Assembly (NCBI RefSeq): GCF_016808095.1
Contig: NC_068971.1
Coordinates: 13,900,501-13,964,500, forward strand
DNA: 64,000 nucleotides
DNA from: Vigna angularis
Lineage: Eukaryota; Streptophyta; Magnoliopsida; Fabales; Fabaceae
Direction of reading: 5' to 3'
The notes beneath the pieces were generated by a model. The model saw nothing but the letters and a program-made list of their open reading frames with translations, had not been told where the DNA came from and did no database searches. This document shows, in pieces, positions 35,955-48,769 of the stretch. How positions within the stretch are numbered: the first letter of the stretch is position 1; each line of letters opens with the position of its first letter. The position numbers and the translations under genes were made by a program.

Positions 35955-36126
35955 AGTGCTCGGTCTTATACCAAGCGCTCGTATTGAACAGTGCTCGGTC
36001 TCATACCAAGCGCTCGTACTAAGTAGTGCTCGGTCTTACACTTAGCGCTCGTACTGAGTAGTGCTCGGTCTTACACCTAGCGCTCGTACTAAGGAGTGCT
36101 CGGTCTTACACCAAGCGCTCGTATTC
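35955..36126 (+). repeat. 35-bp minisatellite, about 5 copies
   Basis: The unit agtgctcggtcttacaccaa then gcgctcgtactaagt occurs at 35955, 35990 and onward with few changes. It lies inside the LTR and is far more GC-rich than its surroundings. Confidence 0.9.
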
Positions 36127-37458
36127 GTTTCTTATATAATCTATATTGATGAAAAAATAGCGTTCGTCCAAATTCAGTAAATCCTTTTACCGTGTTCGGC
36201 CATTGACGGGCATTAGGTTTCTGTAATTGAATTATTCTAAATATGATTCTTTAACGTCTTGATGTGTCTACATTCATTTGGATCCGGCCTAGAGCCTACG
36301 TACTTACTCTATTCTTTGAGTGTGGGTCTGAACTCACGAGAGTCAGTTCATTCAACTGATTCACGTGGTAAATAATGTTTGTCATGTAGGGTATATTATT
36401 GTAATCGATCTTATTCTATTCTGGAACGGGAGATTTATCGGTCTCGTTCCTACTTTCGTCCTCATTATGAAGAGGGTTGAACGTCAGGTATTTTATGTCC
36501 TTGGAATGAATGATGGAAATGATATTAAAGTGAAAGATTATAAAAGATGAATTTGAGAAAAGTGATAATGAAAGATGGAATTGAGAATGATTATGTATGA
36601 AATAAAAAGAGAATGTGATATGAATGAAATGATGTGAAGTTGAACGAGCGTTCCAGGGAGGAACGACTCTTGGATGAATATTGATATCGTAAAGTATGAC
36701 TGTGGCAATGCTAAGCTGTCGATTCATCCTGATGTTCCGTGAGTACTCGTCCTCACGTAGAGGGGGTATGTCATGTGTGGGAATGGTAGGAGGTCCTAGT
36801 CCTTAGGGGTACTTTGGACAGATAGGACTAACCTCGGGTGGCAGCTGATGAGAATTCCAGTTACTACATCACCCGGGTGCACGAACGTCGTAGCTACACA
36901 GACTTCATACAGTCTGGACGGTCAGTCTAGTAATAGGCCTTGTTTGTATAAGTATGTTGAAATGTATTTGATGCGTTTGAATTTGATAAACGTATGTTAT
37001 TTCTTGAATTAAATTACATAAGCTTACCCTGCGTTTTCCTTGTGTTGTCTTGTTGTACGTCCGTCTTGTTTTGCAATGATCATCCGTGTGGATGTGAGCA
37101 GATGGAAGCGCATTACTTGAAGAGGCGCTGGAAGAAGAAGCTTTGGAGGACGCGAACCTCGTAGATGTGGAAGTGAAGGCCGAACAGTAGGACGTTCGAT
37201 TGTAGTTAGTAGTTTAGTATGAAGTGACCGTTCGGTCACTTCCTTTCCCTTTTGTTATTTGACCGATCGGTAATAGGACTTTTGTAAGCCGTTCGGTCAT
37301 GTTTTCCCTTTATCTTGTACAGCTTACTTTTGATAACCTATGTAAGGCCATTCGGCCAAAACCGTGCTATTGTTTAGTATAAGACTGAATTGGTTTATCA
37401 TTAAATGTAATTAATTCTATTATATGGTGTTTACTATATTTTTGGGATGTTACCTTAG

Positions 37459-37527
37459 TGGTATCAGAGCCTAGCCTCTCCCAGTACGGTGTGGTTCGAG
37501 GACGAACCAAGCGGAAGTTGGTGGGCA
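37459..37527 (+). other. PBS plus short internal domain of the Cassandra-like element
   Basis: The segment tggtatcagagcc (37459-37471) matches the primer-binding site complementary to the plant initiator tRNA-Met. The following 56 bp contain a short inverted repeat (ggttcgaggacgaacc) and end in a purine-rich gcggaagttggtgggca before the 3' LTR. This matches the non-coding internal segment of TRIM elements. Confidence 0.72.
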
Positions 37528-37820
37528 TGTGACATCCGGGCACTGACGAGGGTGGGGAAGGACGCCGGTGCAGGGAGCACGAAGTGCGGGGAGCACTGAC
37601 AATGAGCGGCTCCTGGCAGGCTTCCAGTGGAAGGGGCACATGGACGAATCGAGCATACACCGGAATGAGAGGGATCTGGAGACTGTATAGGTATGAGACT
37701 ATACGGTTGAAGGATAGCTTAAAGGGATTGATTTGGCTACTCATATCACTAAATGCATTTGTTTTTCGGTAGCCTGACTCATAAGAACTCCATAGTTAAG
37801 TGAGTTGCCGGGACATTACA
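37528..37820 (+). repeat. Right Cassandra-like LTR, with the 5S-like part truncated
   Basis: It begins tgtgacatccgggcactg and ends gttgccgggacattaca. The LTR ends are imperfect inverted repeats (tgtgacatccgggca / tgccgggacattaca reversed). Compared with the left LTR it stops after agaactccatagttaag, then jumps to tgagttgccggg: the rest of the 5S-like tract is deleted. Confidence 0.85.
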
Positions 37821-37825
37821 AACTG

Positions 37826-38863
37826 CCATCTTAAGAATGAATTATTTTCCTTTACAAAATGTTTTTATATAAAAATTTTAAATATTTATATTATACATGT
37901 ATTATGATTAAATAAAACATTTAAATATATTAAAACAAAACGTAATCTTTAAAAAATTAATACATAGATAATAAAACGTAAATATTAAAATTGTGTTTAA
38001 GATGTGTGATTTTTCTCTACCTTTATGTTTTATAAAACAGAATCTATTGAAGTAACAAAATATGATTCCTATGAACATTTGTAGAGCTGGAAAGCAAACC
38101 ACCCAAAACAATCTCAAAGGTCAAATATAAGAAAATGGGTCAACTCCTACTTTTTTAAATTTTAGATACCCCGCCTTATATTAAACCGACTTATTTTAAA
38201 AAGAAAATGAATTAATTAATTTTAAATTTAATTCAATAAAGAAAATTAAATTATATACAACATATGTACATATGTATTTAAGTAAAATAATATAAATTAT
38301 TATTATTATTATTAAATGAACTGATTTATACCTTTAAAACTATTCCTAGTTTAAATGTATTCGAACTGTCAAAATTCACTTGCTTAAATTAAAGTTCCCA
38401 TTTTTTTTTGAGTTAGACCTAATTATTTATCCACTCTAATTATTTGGCCTACTTTTATTTTTGTATTATGCATTTTATTATTAGATAAATTCTAAGGTAG
38501 TCCCACTAAACTAAATGGCCCCCACTCACCGAAAATTTGCTTAGAAATAAATAGTATGAGGAAATGAAACCCTATTAAATTTTGAAACCCATAAGAAAGT
38601 TGAAGATCTTAACACATCAAACTCATTCCATCTCCACAAATTTGAAGTGCAAAGGAGAGCAATTGAAGCTCTCTGTGTTGGTTGGAAAACGAAATTCACA
38701 CAGTGAAATGAACAAATATATGTTTGAATCCCATCAAAAGAAAAGGACTATACAATTTACACAACATTTTATCAACATTTTCCTATTACAAAAAACACAT
38801 TCAAATTTGCTGCAATAAACTGCGAAAGACACCAAGAAGCAACAAAAGAAAAACAGGAAATTC
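37826..38863. other. AT-rich gap, probable 3' flank of the minus-strand gene at 38864
   Basis: No coding or recognised repeat is seen. It holds A/T-rich tracts and an (ATT)n run near 38300. Confidence 0.5.
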
Positions 38864-39481
38864 CTATGGTATTAGCCAGTCTCCAACATCCTGGTCCATT
38901 GTTGGAATCACCAACCAATCATCCGGACAACAATAACTGAGATCTATTGCATCCACAAGAGGTGATTCACAGCCAAATCCCTTGCGATTTTCCATGACAG
39001 CATTTTCCTGAAATGGTGGATCCAATTTCTCTATGGTCAAATTTTCATGAAAGCCTTGGAGACATCTGAGCCACCAAGTGCATGAAGAATCTCGGGTGGC
39101 TTCAAATGGTGGTGTTGGCTCAGGCAACACACAAGGACCTGGTGTGGACCATGTAGGTCCTGGCTGAGGCATGGCCTCCAACATGTAGTAACAATATTGT
39201 GCATCCGAAGACATTAACACATGAATTTCATTGTCGGAGTTGTGGTTGATGTTGTTGTTACCTTTCACCACGGTCTCTTTCTCTGTGACACATGGTGATG
39301 GTGGTGGTGATGACGACGATTGTGACCTCCACGCAACAGAATCGTCCCTTCTTTTCCTTGAACCTTTTCTTCTAACACCAGTTTCCTCTGAACTCATCAT
39401 CATCATCATCAATTTTTGCATACAGCAAATGACCACTGAGAATATAACTCTTGCTAGTGGGATACTGAAGTTAATGCTCAC
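38864..39481 (-). CDS. Unrecognised plant protein with Ser/basic N-terminus and acidic C-terminus
   Basis: One open frame encodes 205 residues, with stop TAG at 38864-38866. A downstream ATG run (MQKLMMMMMSSEETG, near residue 21) could be the real start, leaving out a hydrophobic leader (ARVIFSVVICC). Visible parts: basic GVRRKGSRKRRDD, Ser/Pro-rich SQSSSSPPPSPC, Asn-rich NNNINHNSDN, a Pro-rich stretch with many Trp and Cys residues (TWSTPGPCVLPEPTPP; SSCTWWLRC), and an acidic C-terminus ending VGDWLIP. I recognise no domain. A composition of basic start and acidic Trp-containing end would fit a small nuclear regulator, but that is speculation. A TATA-like tatataaat lies near 39615-39625 on the minus strand. 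Codon use is normal and no break is seen. Confidence 0.58.
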   Translation of the reverse strand: MSINFSIPLARVIFSVVICCMQKLMMMMMSSEETGVRRKGSRKRRDDSVAWRSQSSSSPPPSPCVTEKETVVKGNNNINHNSDNEIHVLMSSDAQYCYYMLEAMPQPGPTWSTPGPCVLPEPTPPFEATRDSSCTWWLRCLQGFHENLTIEKLDPPFQENAVMENRKGFGCESPLVDAIDLSYCCPDDWLVIPTMDQDVGDWLIP

Positions 39482-40716
39482 CTTCTACAACCAAAAAAAC
39501 TAGGGTTAAATTAATTAATAAATAAATGAATAACCTTTTTACCTCATGCCAATTCCAAAACCAGATTTATAATTTGAATTCCAATATCTAATAAATGTAT
39601 TAATTTGGTTTTTTGATATTTATATAAATATTTATTGTAAGTAATTTGTGGTGTTTAGAAAATGAATAAAAAATAGAGGGTAGGGGTAGAAAAAGGGTGT
39701 GAGAGAGTGACACGTATGTGGTGAATCCAATGGACACATGAAATCTTCTTTAAGCAATGCTCTGCGTGTCTGCAAAGTTTTGCAGTTTTCTGGCACTTTC
39801 CTGAACTCTCTCTGTCTCTAAATCTAAATCCAAATTGAATTCATCGTGCACACCAACAACACTGTACTCTCTGTCTCAACTGTTACACTCAAACAACCCA
39901 TTCATTAAATATACTCTTCTTGTCCTTTATCTAACACTCCAAACAAAATTCATAAATGCCCAAATTATTTTTATCTTTGGCTTCACATCAGATTCAAACA
40001 ATGCAATCACCTCATTGTTAAAAAAATAATTAAATATGGTTTTTATTCATTCAATTTAGTTGTAAAGTTAAAATTTGTTTAAATTTTAATATATTAATTT
40101 TTTATATATTTTGATTCCAAAATTAAAAGATAATAGATATAACTTTTTAATCTGTGTTAACTTTTTATATGTCAAATATGTTCTAAAATTTTTTTAAAAT
40201 ATAATTTGAATTGTTTGTATTATTTTTAATGTAAATATAAATATTATATCTATTTATTTTTAAAAATTAAAAATTAAAATATATTTAATTTTAAAATGAA
40301 AAATGTATTTAACTTAAAAATAATTATATAAAACAAATATGAAAAATCTATTACGTCATATTTTATGTAATATCCAATTTTAATAGTATAAACTAAAATA
40401 AAATGTTACAATTATGACAATAAGATAAAACAAACCTACTACAATTTGTAAGATTTACACACAGAGAACCATTTAATTGCTTATATGTTTCACCATCATT
40501 TCTCACTAGAACATTTAAAAAGACGTCTCCCTAAACTCACACCATTAAAGTGATGATTGCAAACAAGAAAACAAACACGCAATAATGATAAAACAGTTCG
40601 ACATAATAAAATAAAATTTCATCATATATTACACTTTACACATAATAAAACATTCATCATAATCATACCACATACTTAAACTTGACAATCCAGATATAGT
40701 ATGAATGTTGAACTAT
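39482..40716. other. AT-rich spacer, including the putative promoter of the minus-strand gene
   Basis: Contains a TATA-like sequence near 39620 (minus strand) and a cacgta motif near 39711. The rest up to the CACTA end is AT-rich and featureless. Confidence 0.5.
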
Positions 40717-41442
40717 CACTGGTAAAAATATAGATATTACAGGGTCCGTTATGCCTCGGTTCAGCAGAAACCGAAGCATAAAATGACGTGGTGGCATTTT
40801 TGAAAATTTTCCAACAGTATAAGCCTTGGTTGCCGTGGCCAGTCAACGTTTACGAAGCTTTTTAACCGATCAAAATCATTTCAAACGTCTTTTTGATTTG
40901 GTTTTTTCGATTCTCCTCCTTAGAGGTAAATTTTCGTTGTTTTTTTTGTTGAGTTTTGATGTTTGATTTTGTTTGTAAAACTAATATTTTTTGTATATTT
41001 GTGTAGGTTTGAATTTTGGAAAGTTGAATTTTCTACGATTTTGATCACGAGTTGTCCTTTTTTATTGGCTTTTCACACTATTAGGTTCTTATATTAATGT
41101 TTAAAGTTTACTTTTTAATAGGATCATATAATTTTGTATGATTGTATGATTGAATATGTGATTGGATGATCATATAATGTGTATAATTTTGTAGGATTGA
41201 AAAATTTTGTATGATTGTATAATTTTGTATGATGGTATGATTTTAAAGTTTAACTTTTTAATTTTACAATGTTATTTTTAATATTGTTTATGTTGAATAT
41301 GTGATTTTTTTTCAATGCTTATTAATTGTATGATTGTATGATTATATGATTGAATTGAATTAACCTTAATTTATCGTTAAATGATCAATACAATATTATT
41401 TTTTGTATTGTAATCTTGTAGAATATTTTAGAATATTTACGT

Positions 41443-43727
41443 ATGGATCGTATGTATCGAAATTAGATTAATTTACCACGCATTAGTTTTGAGTACGAGA
41501 GAGGGGTAGAAGAATTTATACAATTTGCACAACCTAATGAGGGTAGAAGTGATGATGAAATGAAGTTTAGATGTCCTTGTGTGAACTGTTTGAATGGGAG
41601 AAAGTTGAACGCAACCCAAATTAGGGAACATCTTATCTATAATGGTTTCCTATGATAACATGGAAGAAGATCGACCAGATGAAGACAAATTAGAGGACAT
41701 GATCCTCGATGTAGGCGCAAAAAATTTTGCCAAAGCTCATGTGTATGAGACGATGTCGAGTGATGCTGAAACACCTTTGTATGTCGGTTCAACTAAGTTC
41801 ACACAGCGGTATTAAAGCTCATGAATTTGAAGGCGACCAATGGATGGACTGATAAGAGTTTCACATAATTGTTGACGTTGTTGAATGAAATGCTGCCAGA
41901 TGGAAATACACTACCCACTCGTAATTATGATGCGAAGAAAATTCTTTGTTTGATGGGTATGGAGTATAAAATGATACATGTTTGTCCCAATGACTGCATT
42001 TTATATAGGAAAGAGTTTGAATTTTTGAAAAAGTGTCCAAAATGTGGGTTATCACGATACAAGTAAAAAAAATAATGAAGATAATGGTCAGATAGAAAAA
42101 AATGGAACTGCTTTGAAAGTAGTTTGGTACCTTCCATTTGTGCCCAGACTTAAGCATTTTTTTGCGAATCCAAAAGATGCTAAAAACCTTAGATGACATG
42201 CAAATGAGAGAAAAATTGACGGGCTGCTTCGTCATCCAGCTGATTCAAAGCAATGGAAAAATATTGATCAACAATTCCCCCAATTTGGTTAAGAATGTAG
42301 AAATATTAGGCTTGGTTTAAGTACCAATCATAGTTGTTGGCCAGTTATTTTGATAATTTACAACTTATCTCCTGCATTGTGCATGAAGAGGAACTACATG
42401 ATGTTGTTTATGATGATATATGGTCCAAAGCAGCCTGAAAATGACATAAAGGTTTATATAAGCCCACTAGTTGAAGACTTGAAGTTGTTATGGGTTGATG
42501 GGGTTGAAATCTTTGATGCATTCACTTCTGAAACTTTTGTGATGCATGCAATGTTATTTTGCAGCATTAATGACTTCCCAGTTTATGGTAATTTGTCAGG
42601 ATACAGTGTCAAGGGTAATAAAGCATGTCCTATATGTGAAGAAAACACTACAGCTCAACAATTGAAACACGAAAGGAAGACGGTGTATCTGCGTCATCAG
42701 AGATTTTTAAAATGTAATCATCCATATCGAAGGTTAAAAAAAGTATTCAATGGATATCAAGAGAGGGACGAAGCACCAAATCCACTTACTAGCCTTCAAA
42801 TCCTTGAAAAAGTTAATAAAATATATCATGTATTTGGGAAAACTTCCAAGAAGTCATCTGTAACGACCCCTTGGAAGAAGAAATAATATTCTTTGATCTT
42901 CCATACTGGTCAAAGTTAGATGTTAGACATTTCATATATGTGATGCATGTAGAGAAGAATGTGTGTGATAGCTTGATTGGTACACTACTCAACGTTCAAG
43001 AAAGACAAAAGATGAAGTGAATGCTCGTTTGGATTTGGTTGACATGAAGATCCGAGAAGAGTTGGCACCCAGAGAAATTGGTAAACGTACTTATTTGCTC
43101 CCTACATGTTACACAATGTTCAGACAAGAGAAGATAAGTTTTTGTCTTTGTTTAAAGAGTATCAAGGTACCACAAGGATACTTCTCAAATATGAAGAGTA
43201 TAGTATCGATGCATGACTTAAACTTGTTGGCATGAAGTCTCACTATTGTCACATCTTAATGCAACAATTGTTACTGGTGGCTATTCGTGGAATTTTGCCC
43301 AAAAATGTTAGGCATACCATAAATAGGTTGTGTTCATTTTTCTTGTCAATTTGTAGTAAAGTCATCGATCCTACAAAGTTAGATGAACCTCAAGGCGAGA
43401 TTGTTATCATCTTGTGTCAACTAGAGATGTTTTTCCCTCCATCTTTTTTTGACATCATGATACATTTACTTGTTCATTTGGTTACAGAAATCAAGTCGTG
43501 CGAACCGGTATACATAAGATGGATGTATCCTATTGAGCGTTATATGAAGATTTTGAAAGGGTACATTAAAAATCCATATCATCCCGAAGGTTTAATGATT
43601 GAAAGGTATATTGTTGAAGAAAGTATCGAGTTTTGCTCAGATTACATGACTTCAACAAATCCAATTGGAGTTCCTCGCACATCATGGTTGAATAAATGTT
43701 CTACAAGTAAAAGCATCCGAGTGTGAA
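41443..43727 (+). pseudogene. CACTA TNPD-like transposase (TNP2 and DUF4218), degenerate
   Basis: It begins with ATG at 41443; codon 8 is TAG. The order is a transposase-associated N-terminal domain (RCPCVNCLNGRKLNATQIREH), then a TNP2 region (MLPDGNTLPTRNYDAKKIL; KMIHVCPNDCILYRKEF; CPKCGLSRYK), then YISPLVEDLKLLWVDGVE and GYSVKGNKACPICEEN (about 42470-42640). A DUF4218-like part follows at 43232-43726 (LEMFFPPSFFDIMIHLLVH; RWMYPIERYMKILKGY). Multiple frameshifts and stops separate the parts. Confidence 0.9.
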
Positions 43728-43899
43728 TGTTGTGACCAAAGACCGCGAAGAATTGTTGCAAGCACATCTTTATATATTGAACAATACAAATGAGGTGATC
43801 ATTTTTTACAAGCACACAAAGACATTGTAAAGAATAAAAATCAAAGACAATAAGATAAATGACAGTTGATGGAGCATAACAGAGCATTTTTTACACCCA

Positions 43900-45835
43900 C
43901 ATTCATCAGGGGATGAGGCTCCCTCATCCAGACCTACTAGAGGAGTCACCAAGTTGAGACAACTGATGGTCAGAAGAAATAGTGGTGAAAGAACACCTGT
44001 GGATGTTAATGTGATCACTAGTGTGGCATCTGACCCAAATGCAGATGTCTTCAGATCATACCTAGGAGTACTAGCGTGTGATAGGATTAATATTCTTACT
44101 CCATCTTTTGACCATGTGTCCGTGGTTGAACGAAACATTATATGGAACGATCTATTGGTAAGCTAATTAATATCATTTGAGTTACAGTTTGTTTATATTG
44201 ATAATTTTGTATTGATACAACTTTATTATGTTTATTGCAAACGACATTTGACATTCCAAATGTTGCAACACTTAGAAATAAGTGTTTATCATCTATTGCT
44301 GAAAAATTCGGGGTTTTAAGACTAAGTTGACCTCGAGATATGTATTTGGAGCCAAAGAAAATGAGTTTCCATGTGAAAAATATAAGACCATTGATAAGGA
44401 GACTTGACGCCGCTTTGTAGAGAGTTGGACATCAGAGGCATGATAGGTTAGTATAGTTGATATTATTCAATTCCTCATTAACAAATTTATATCATTTGAA
44501 CTAATTCATTATATGTGATAGGCAATAAGAACCAAAGCACAAGGAATAAGTGCTCAAAATAAAAAAACCCCACCTATTATCTCGTGGTGGGTATAGGAAG
44601 CTTGAGGAGAAAATCCTCAAGCAAAAGGCAGAAGGTAGACCCTCATCTGACGGTGGTAGCCCCTAGCCTCTTTCTCCACCTTCTCGGCATGAGAAGTGGA
44701 AGTTGGCTCGTTTAAGATCATCGGGCGCCTACTCTTTTGAGACTGCACGAGAAATATCTAAAAGAATTGTAAGTTATCACTATTCCTAAAATAATAATAG
44801 TTTCATTATACATACTACATTGAACTTTTTAAAGAATAATGGGGTTTTTTTATGTTACAGGATTCCTTGGTTGAGCATAGCTCCCAAGGTAAATTCACTC
44901 TAAAGGGTCGTCAGGATATTCTTACCACTGCAATTGGACGACCTGAGCACCCTGGACAAGTGTGTGTTGCTAGTATTAGAGTAGGCATTAGAGATTATTT
45001 TGGGAGTTCTTCGTGTCAAACTTCATATGCATACATCGAAGAACAAGAACAAAGGCTGACACAAGACATATAAAAAAAGTTTAGGGTGGAGCTTAGGGTA
45101 GAATTGTATGATGAAGTCACTACAGAAGTGATTGACAAAGTTATGCGCCAGTTCCAGCAGCAGTTTGAGAGTTATGGGATGTGCCCGCAGCCATCTCTAG
45201 TATAGGAACATGTTATGCCTCCCACAGGTAAACTTAATAAACATTTTTGTTGAATAATTTATTATTTGTATAATATAACATTTACTCTAACAAGGAGAAG
45301 CGGGAAAAAAAGTTGTTCAGCACCAGCCGTCCCAGGGGATGACATGGACGAGGCTAGTCCATGTCTGCTATACATTTTAGATGGTACCGAGACGATGTTG
45401 GTAGATCGTGGAACAGTGTTTCAGGCAGCGATTGTTGTTCATGGTATGGAGCTATCAGAGGATGAGGTGAAGGTCTCAGTAGATGACATTATCATACCAG
45501 ATGCTCAATTCCTTTGCCACAGATGAGATTTTCACTATGGCACAGACATTCTAGTCTTTTATCGCTTGGCCTAAACACTTGGTTGGTTTTGTTTCTGACC
45601 CCCCGGTATGGACTTGATAGAAGCAACTTCTATCTTCAAGAAGAAACAGCTCCTCAGATCTGGAGATGGCAGCGGATTGAAGTGAAGGATGAAGATGATA
45701 GTGCATATAAAGTGTCTGATGGAATGTCTAGCAATGTTTGGAAGTGTGTGGTGAAGAGGTTCAAGCTCAGATGGCCTTCCAGCGGGGAAGGGAGCTAGAG
45801 GAAGATAAGCTAAAGAAGCTCAAGCAAGGAACTCG
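43900..45835 (+). pseudogene. CACTA second gene (TNPA / Tnp1-like), first part, broken
   Basis: Open pieces are 43954-44166 (MRQLMVRRNSGERTPVDVNV; VFRSYLGVLACDRI), 44852-45073 (KFTLKGRQDILTTAIGRPEH; GIRDYFGSS) and 45266-45526 (CLLYILDGTETMLVDRGTVF; AIVVHGMELSEDEVKVSVDD). These blocks recur in the Ptta/En/Spm-type second protein of plant CACTA elements. Introns and stops separate them. The gene continues after the nested retroelement. Confidence 0.72.
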
Positions 45836-45879
45836 AAGAAGTAGTGGCTGGATTTCAGCAGCATAACACTCTTTCAATT

Positions 45880-48730
45880 CAACGCGTGTGCTGAGCGCCA
45901 TGTGCAATTCTTGTATTCTTCTTGGCCTCCTTTGTTCCCTCTTGCTTGGAAACTTCCTAGGATCCTTCCAACCTTTATTATCCTACAAACAATGGAATTA
46001 GTTAAAGAGAATTTATCTAAGACTTAGATAAGGAAAGAGCTTTAGCAATCTTTATTCTACTTCCCTTTCTTTAGTCTTAGTTTTAGTTCATACTTCTTTG
46101 GATGGGAAGTCCCTAAATGGGTTGTCATCATTCCCTCCCTCTTTAAAAACGATTTGTCCTCAAATCAGGAAGAAAGAAAGAAGCACAACTTTGGTTTTTG
46201 TTGTCCTCCTGGATCAAAAATATATCTAGAAAAGATAGCAAAAATGAGTATGATGAAGAAGATGAAAACAAAGATAAGAAGACAAAAGAAAAGTCTTGTA
46301 TTTTTGAAAAAGAATTTCTGAAAATTAGTCTTGGAAAAAATGGAGAATTCCATATTCCTAAGTTATTTGATTTTTATCTTGAGTTACTGGTCTACACAAG
46401 GGTAACATTAACTCAAGTTTTGAATTGCCATATTTTGAAAATGATTGCACAAAATATGGGATGGCAATTGATTTAAAATAAAAATTAATAATAGAAGAGT
46501 GCACAATAATTGGTAAAGAAGTAAAGAATTGGAAACCTTCCCTTTTAGGTTCCATGAGTTTTGGCAGAGTTGAATTTGCCATCAGTACCAAATTCCCTTT
46601 TTCTCTATTTTCCTCTTCTTTCTTCTTTTCTACCTCTGTTCTTTCTCTTACTTGTCTCTCTTATTCTTTCTCTCTTCTTCTCTTCTCTCTCTTCTCTTCG
46701 TCTTGTCTTATTTCCTGTTGTTGTCTCTCAACATCTCTTTGTAGTCTGTTAACCTTCAACTCTAGTTTCTTAGCTTTTAACTCCTTAAGTATAATTTCAA
46801 ATTATAGTTCTCTAAGAAGGAACCCATTGTTGTTTAAGCTTTCAAGAAATGTTTTTCCTTCTTCAATGTAATCTCTCAAGAATTGGAGGTTTCTCTTAAT
46901 ATGTGAAGGCACAAACTCTTTTCTCATGCAAGATTTTAATTCATACCAATCACGAATGGGGGACTTTCTACCTATCCTAACATGATATTGTCTTTCATCC
47001 CACCACTCTCTTGCATTCATTTCAAATCTAGATGTGTAGAGAATAAGGACATAAGATTCACTATTGCTAGAATGGAAATAGGATTCAGGTTTACTTTTTC
47101 TAGCAATAAATGGATGCATGTCATTAATTTCCCTTTCCCAAGCTAGGTATGTTAATGAACCAATATCCTTACCAAAGAATGGAATATTTGCCCTAGCTTG
47201 TTTATACAACTCATCCTCAATCCGATCAAATTCATGAAAGGAACAAGTCCTTCTTCTAGCTTCATCAAGTTTTCTTTTAATTTATTTGAAACTAATGGAT
47301 GGATTAAAACTAGAAGACTGAGAGGACCTATATGAAGAAGAAGACCTATAGGAATCATAACAAGACATCAAACTCTTTAGATTTTGGTGAAGGATTTCTA
47401 GACAGATTCTAGAGGTAAAATGAACCAAATAGCTCCCAGGAAGGAGAGGAGAGTCACAATGGACAGGCTTAAGAACCTTGTCCTTCCTTAGCCAGAGTTT
47501 CTTTGGTTGTTTCTTACCTTAGTGTCTAGGTAGAAATCTTTCAAAAACTTTTTAAATGCAAGAATGTTATGCACCTAGAAACCAAAAGAAGGTTTATCTA
47601 TATAAGCGCGGACCTAGATATCACGGAGACGTAAAACAGAAATAACAACAAGCAAAAATATTAAAGAAAGAATGTAATGGAATGAAAAGATTTCGGCCCT
47701 AAGTGAAAGTGCAAGTGACACTTGGAGCCCCTTGACACACTTTCACACTAATATGCATAGCCTAACTATTACAATGTTCAATGGTGCTCTTGGAATTGCT
47801 TGAAAAGCATTTTCCCAAGTCACTTTAAGTTAGAAATGAGAAACAAAATGGAATGAACTACAAAGGTTCCGTGATATCAAGTCAAAATTACAAGTCAAAA
47901 TTGAACAAAGCCAAGTGTGTTTGTAGTTTCAGTTTGGTGGAAATCCAAAATTAATGTGTTTTACTATTGAAATGGGTGCTGGAACAGCAAAAAGAATGTG
48001 CTCTTGGAGTCCAAGCTTGTAGCCAATTTAACAAGTCTTTCACTCCCTAATATGCTACCCCTTTGGAGAAGCAATCTGGATGTTTAAGACTTCACCACAA
48101 CATCACACATCCATACAAAACCAGCAAAACCGTGAGCATGACAATATTTCACTCCACCATATTTTAAATTGCAAACCACTTGACAGCACAATGGAAAGCC
48201 AAATAAGTTGATTTCTAATGAATTTTGGGCTGGAAAAAGAGATGGCACACAAAATGAACCTAAGAAAGGGTCTAGAACATATCACAAAAGCAATATAAAA
48301 CTCAAAACAGATTGTAAACCGTGTGCATTGTAAGTGTTTGATGGAAATTCCAAAGTGTTTGACAAAATGCCACTAAGAGATGCAAAAATTGGGTTTTTCT
48401 GATTTTTGATTCTTCAAAACTGGATTGCAGGGGTTTATGTGCTTTTTATGATTTGTTTACATTGATATAAGCATTGAAATGTGTTTGGAAACAGAATCCC
48501 CAACTTTTGCCAATCCAAATTGAATATCTAAAGTTGAGAATGTGTAAACAGCAAACACAAGCAATCTACACCAGGAAAATGGCACTTAAAGTGGTTCTTG
48601 CAAACTGAAAAATGAATATTCGTGTTTGAAGCTCTACCTCACACACACATCCAAACACTATCACGCATTCTGACAAACACCTTGCATGCGCCAAACACCT
48701 TTAAACCATTCTTCATTCCGCTGCGTCATT
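45880..48730 (-). mobile_element. Nested gag-only LTR retroelement inside the CACTA element
   Basis: On the minus strand a purine tract (aaagagggagggaa) is followed by tgatgacaaccca, so a 3' LTR runs left of about 46128. Gag coding lies to the right, 47368 to about 46490. No reverse transcriptase or integrase is seen. A matching 5' LTR was not found by eye and both outer boundaries are estimates, set by where CACTA coding stops (about 45835) and resumes (about 48780). Confidence 0.55.
46490..47368 (-). pseudogene. gag of the nested retroelement, broken by stops
   Basis: Reading from ATG at 47368: MSCYDSYRSSSSYRSSQSSS, stop, then LDEARRRTCSFHEFDRIEDE and, in the open part 47209-46802, FGKDIGSLTYLAWEREI, REWWDERQYHVRIGRK and PSHIKRNLQFLRDY, a Ty3/gypsy gag core. 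A stop at 46802 is followed by a highly charged coiled-coil-like stretch (RDVERQQQEIRQDEERREEK). At least three in-frame stops are present. Confidence 0.75.
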
Positions 48731-48769
48731 CTGTCCAAGGAGCCGCTCTAGTCTTGAACATGGAGGATG

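Larger units (their letters stand above)
34816..37454 (+). repeat. Long 3' LTR of the gypsy remnant (boundaries partly uncertain)
   Basis: The LTR starts TGTCAGAACC directly after the purine tract aggggga. No inverted TGACA end is found; the next feature is gggatgttacc at 37444-37454, followed by a PBS-like tggtatcagagcc. The final bases could belong to the gypsy LTR or to the left Cassandra-like LTR. The region has many gttcgg/cgttcg motifs, an (AT)n tract (35879-35931) and the 35-bp minisatellite. Confidence 0.55.

Noticed and set aside
46198..46476. Plus-strand ORF MLSSWIKNISRKD...
   Set aside because: It is on the strand opposite to the gag-like retroelement and has no domain; gag-related sequence reads on the minus strand.
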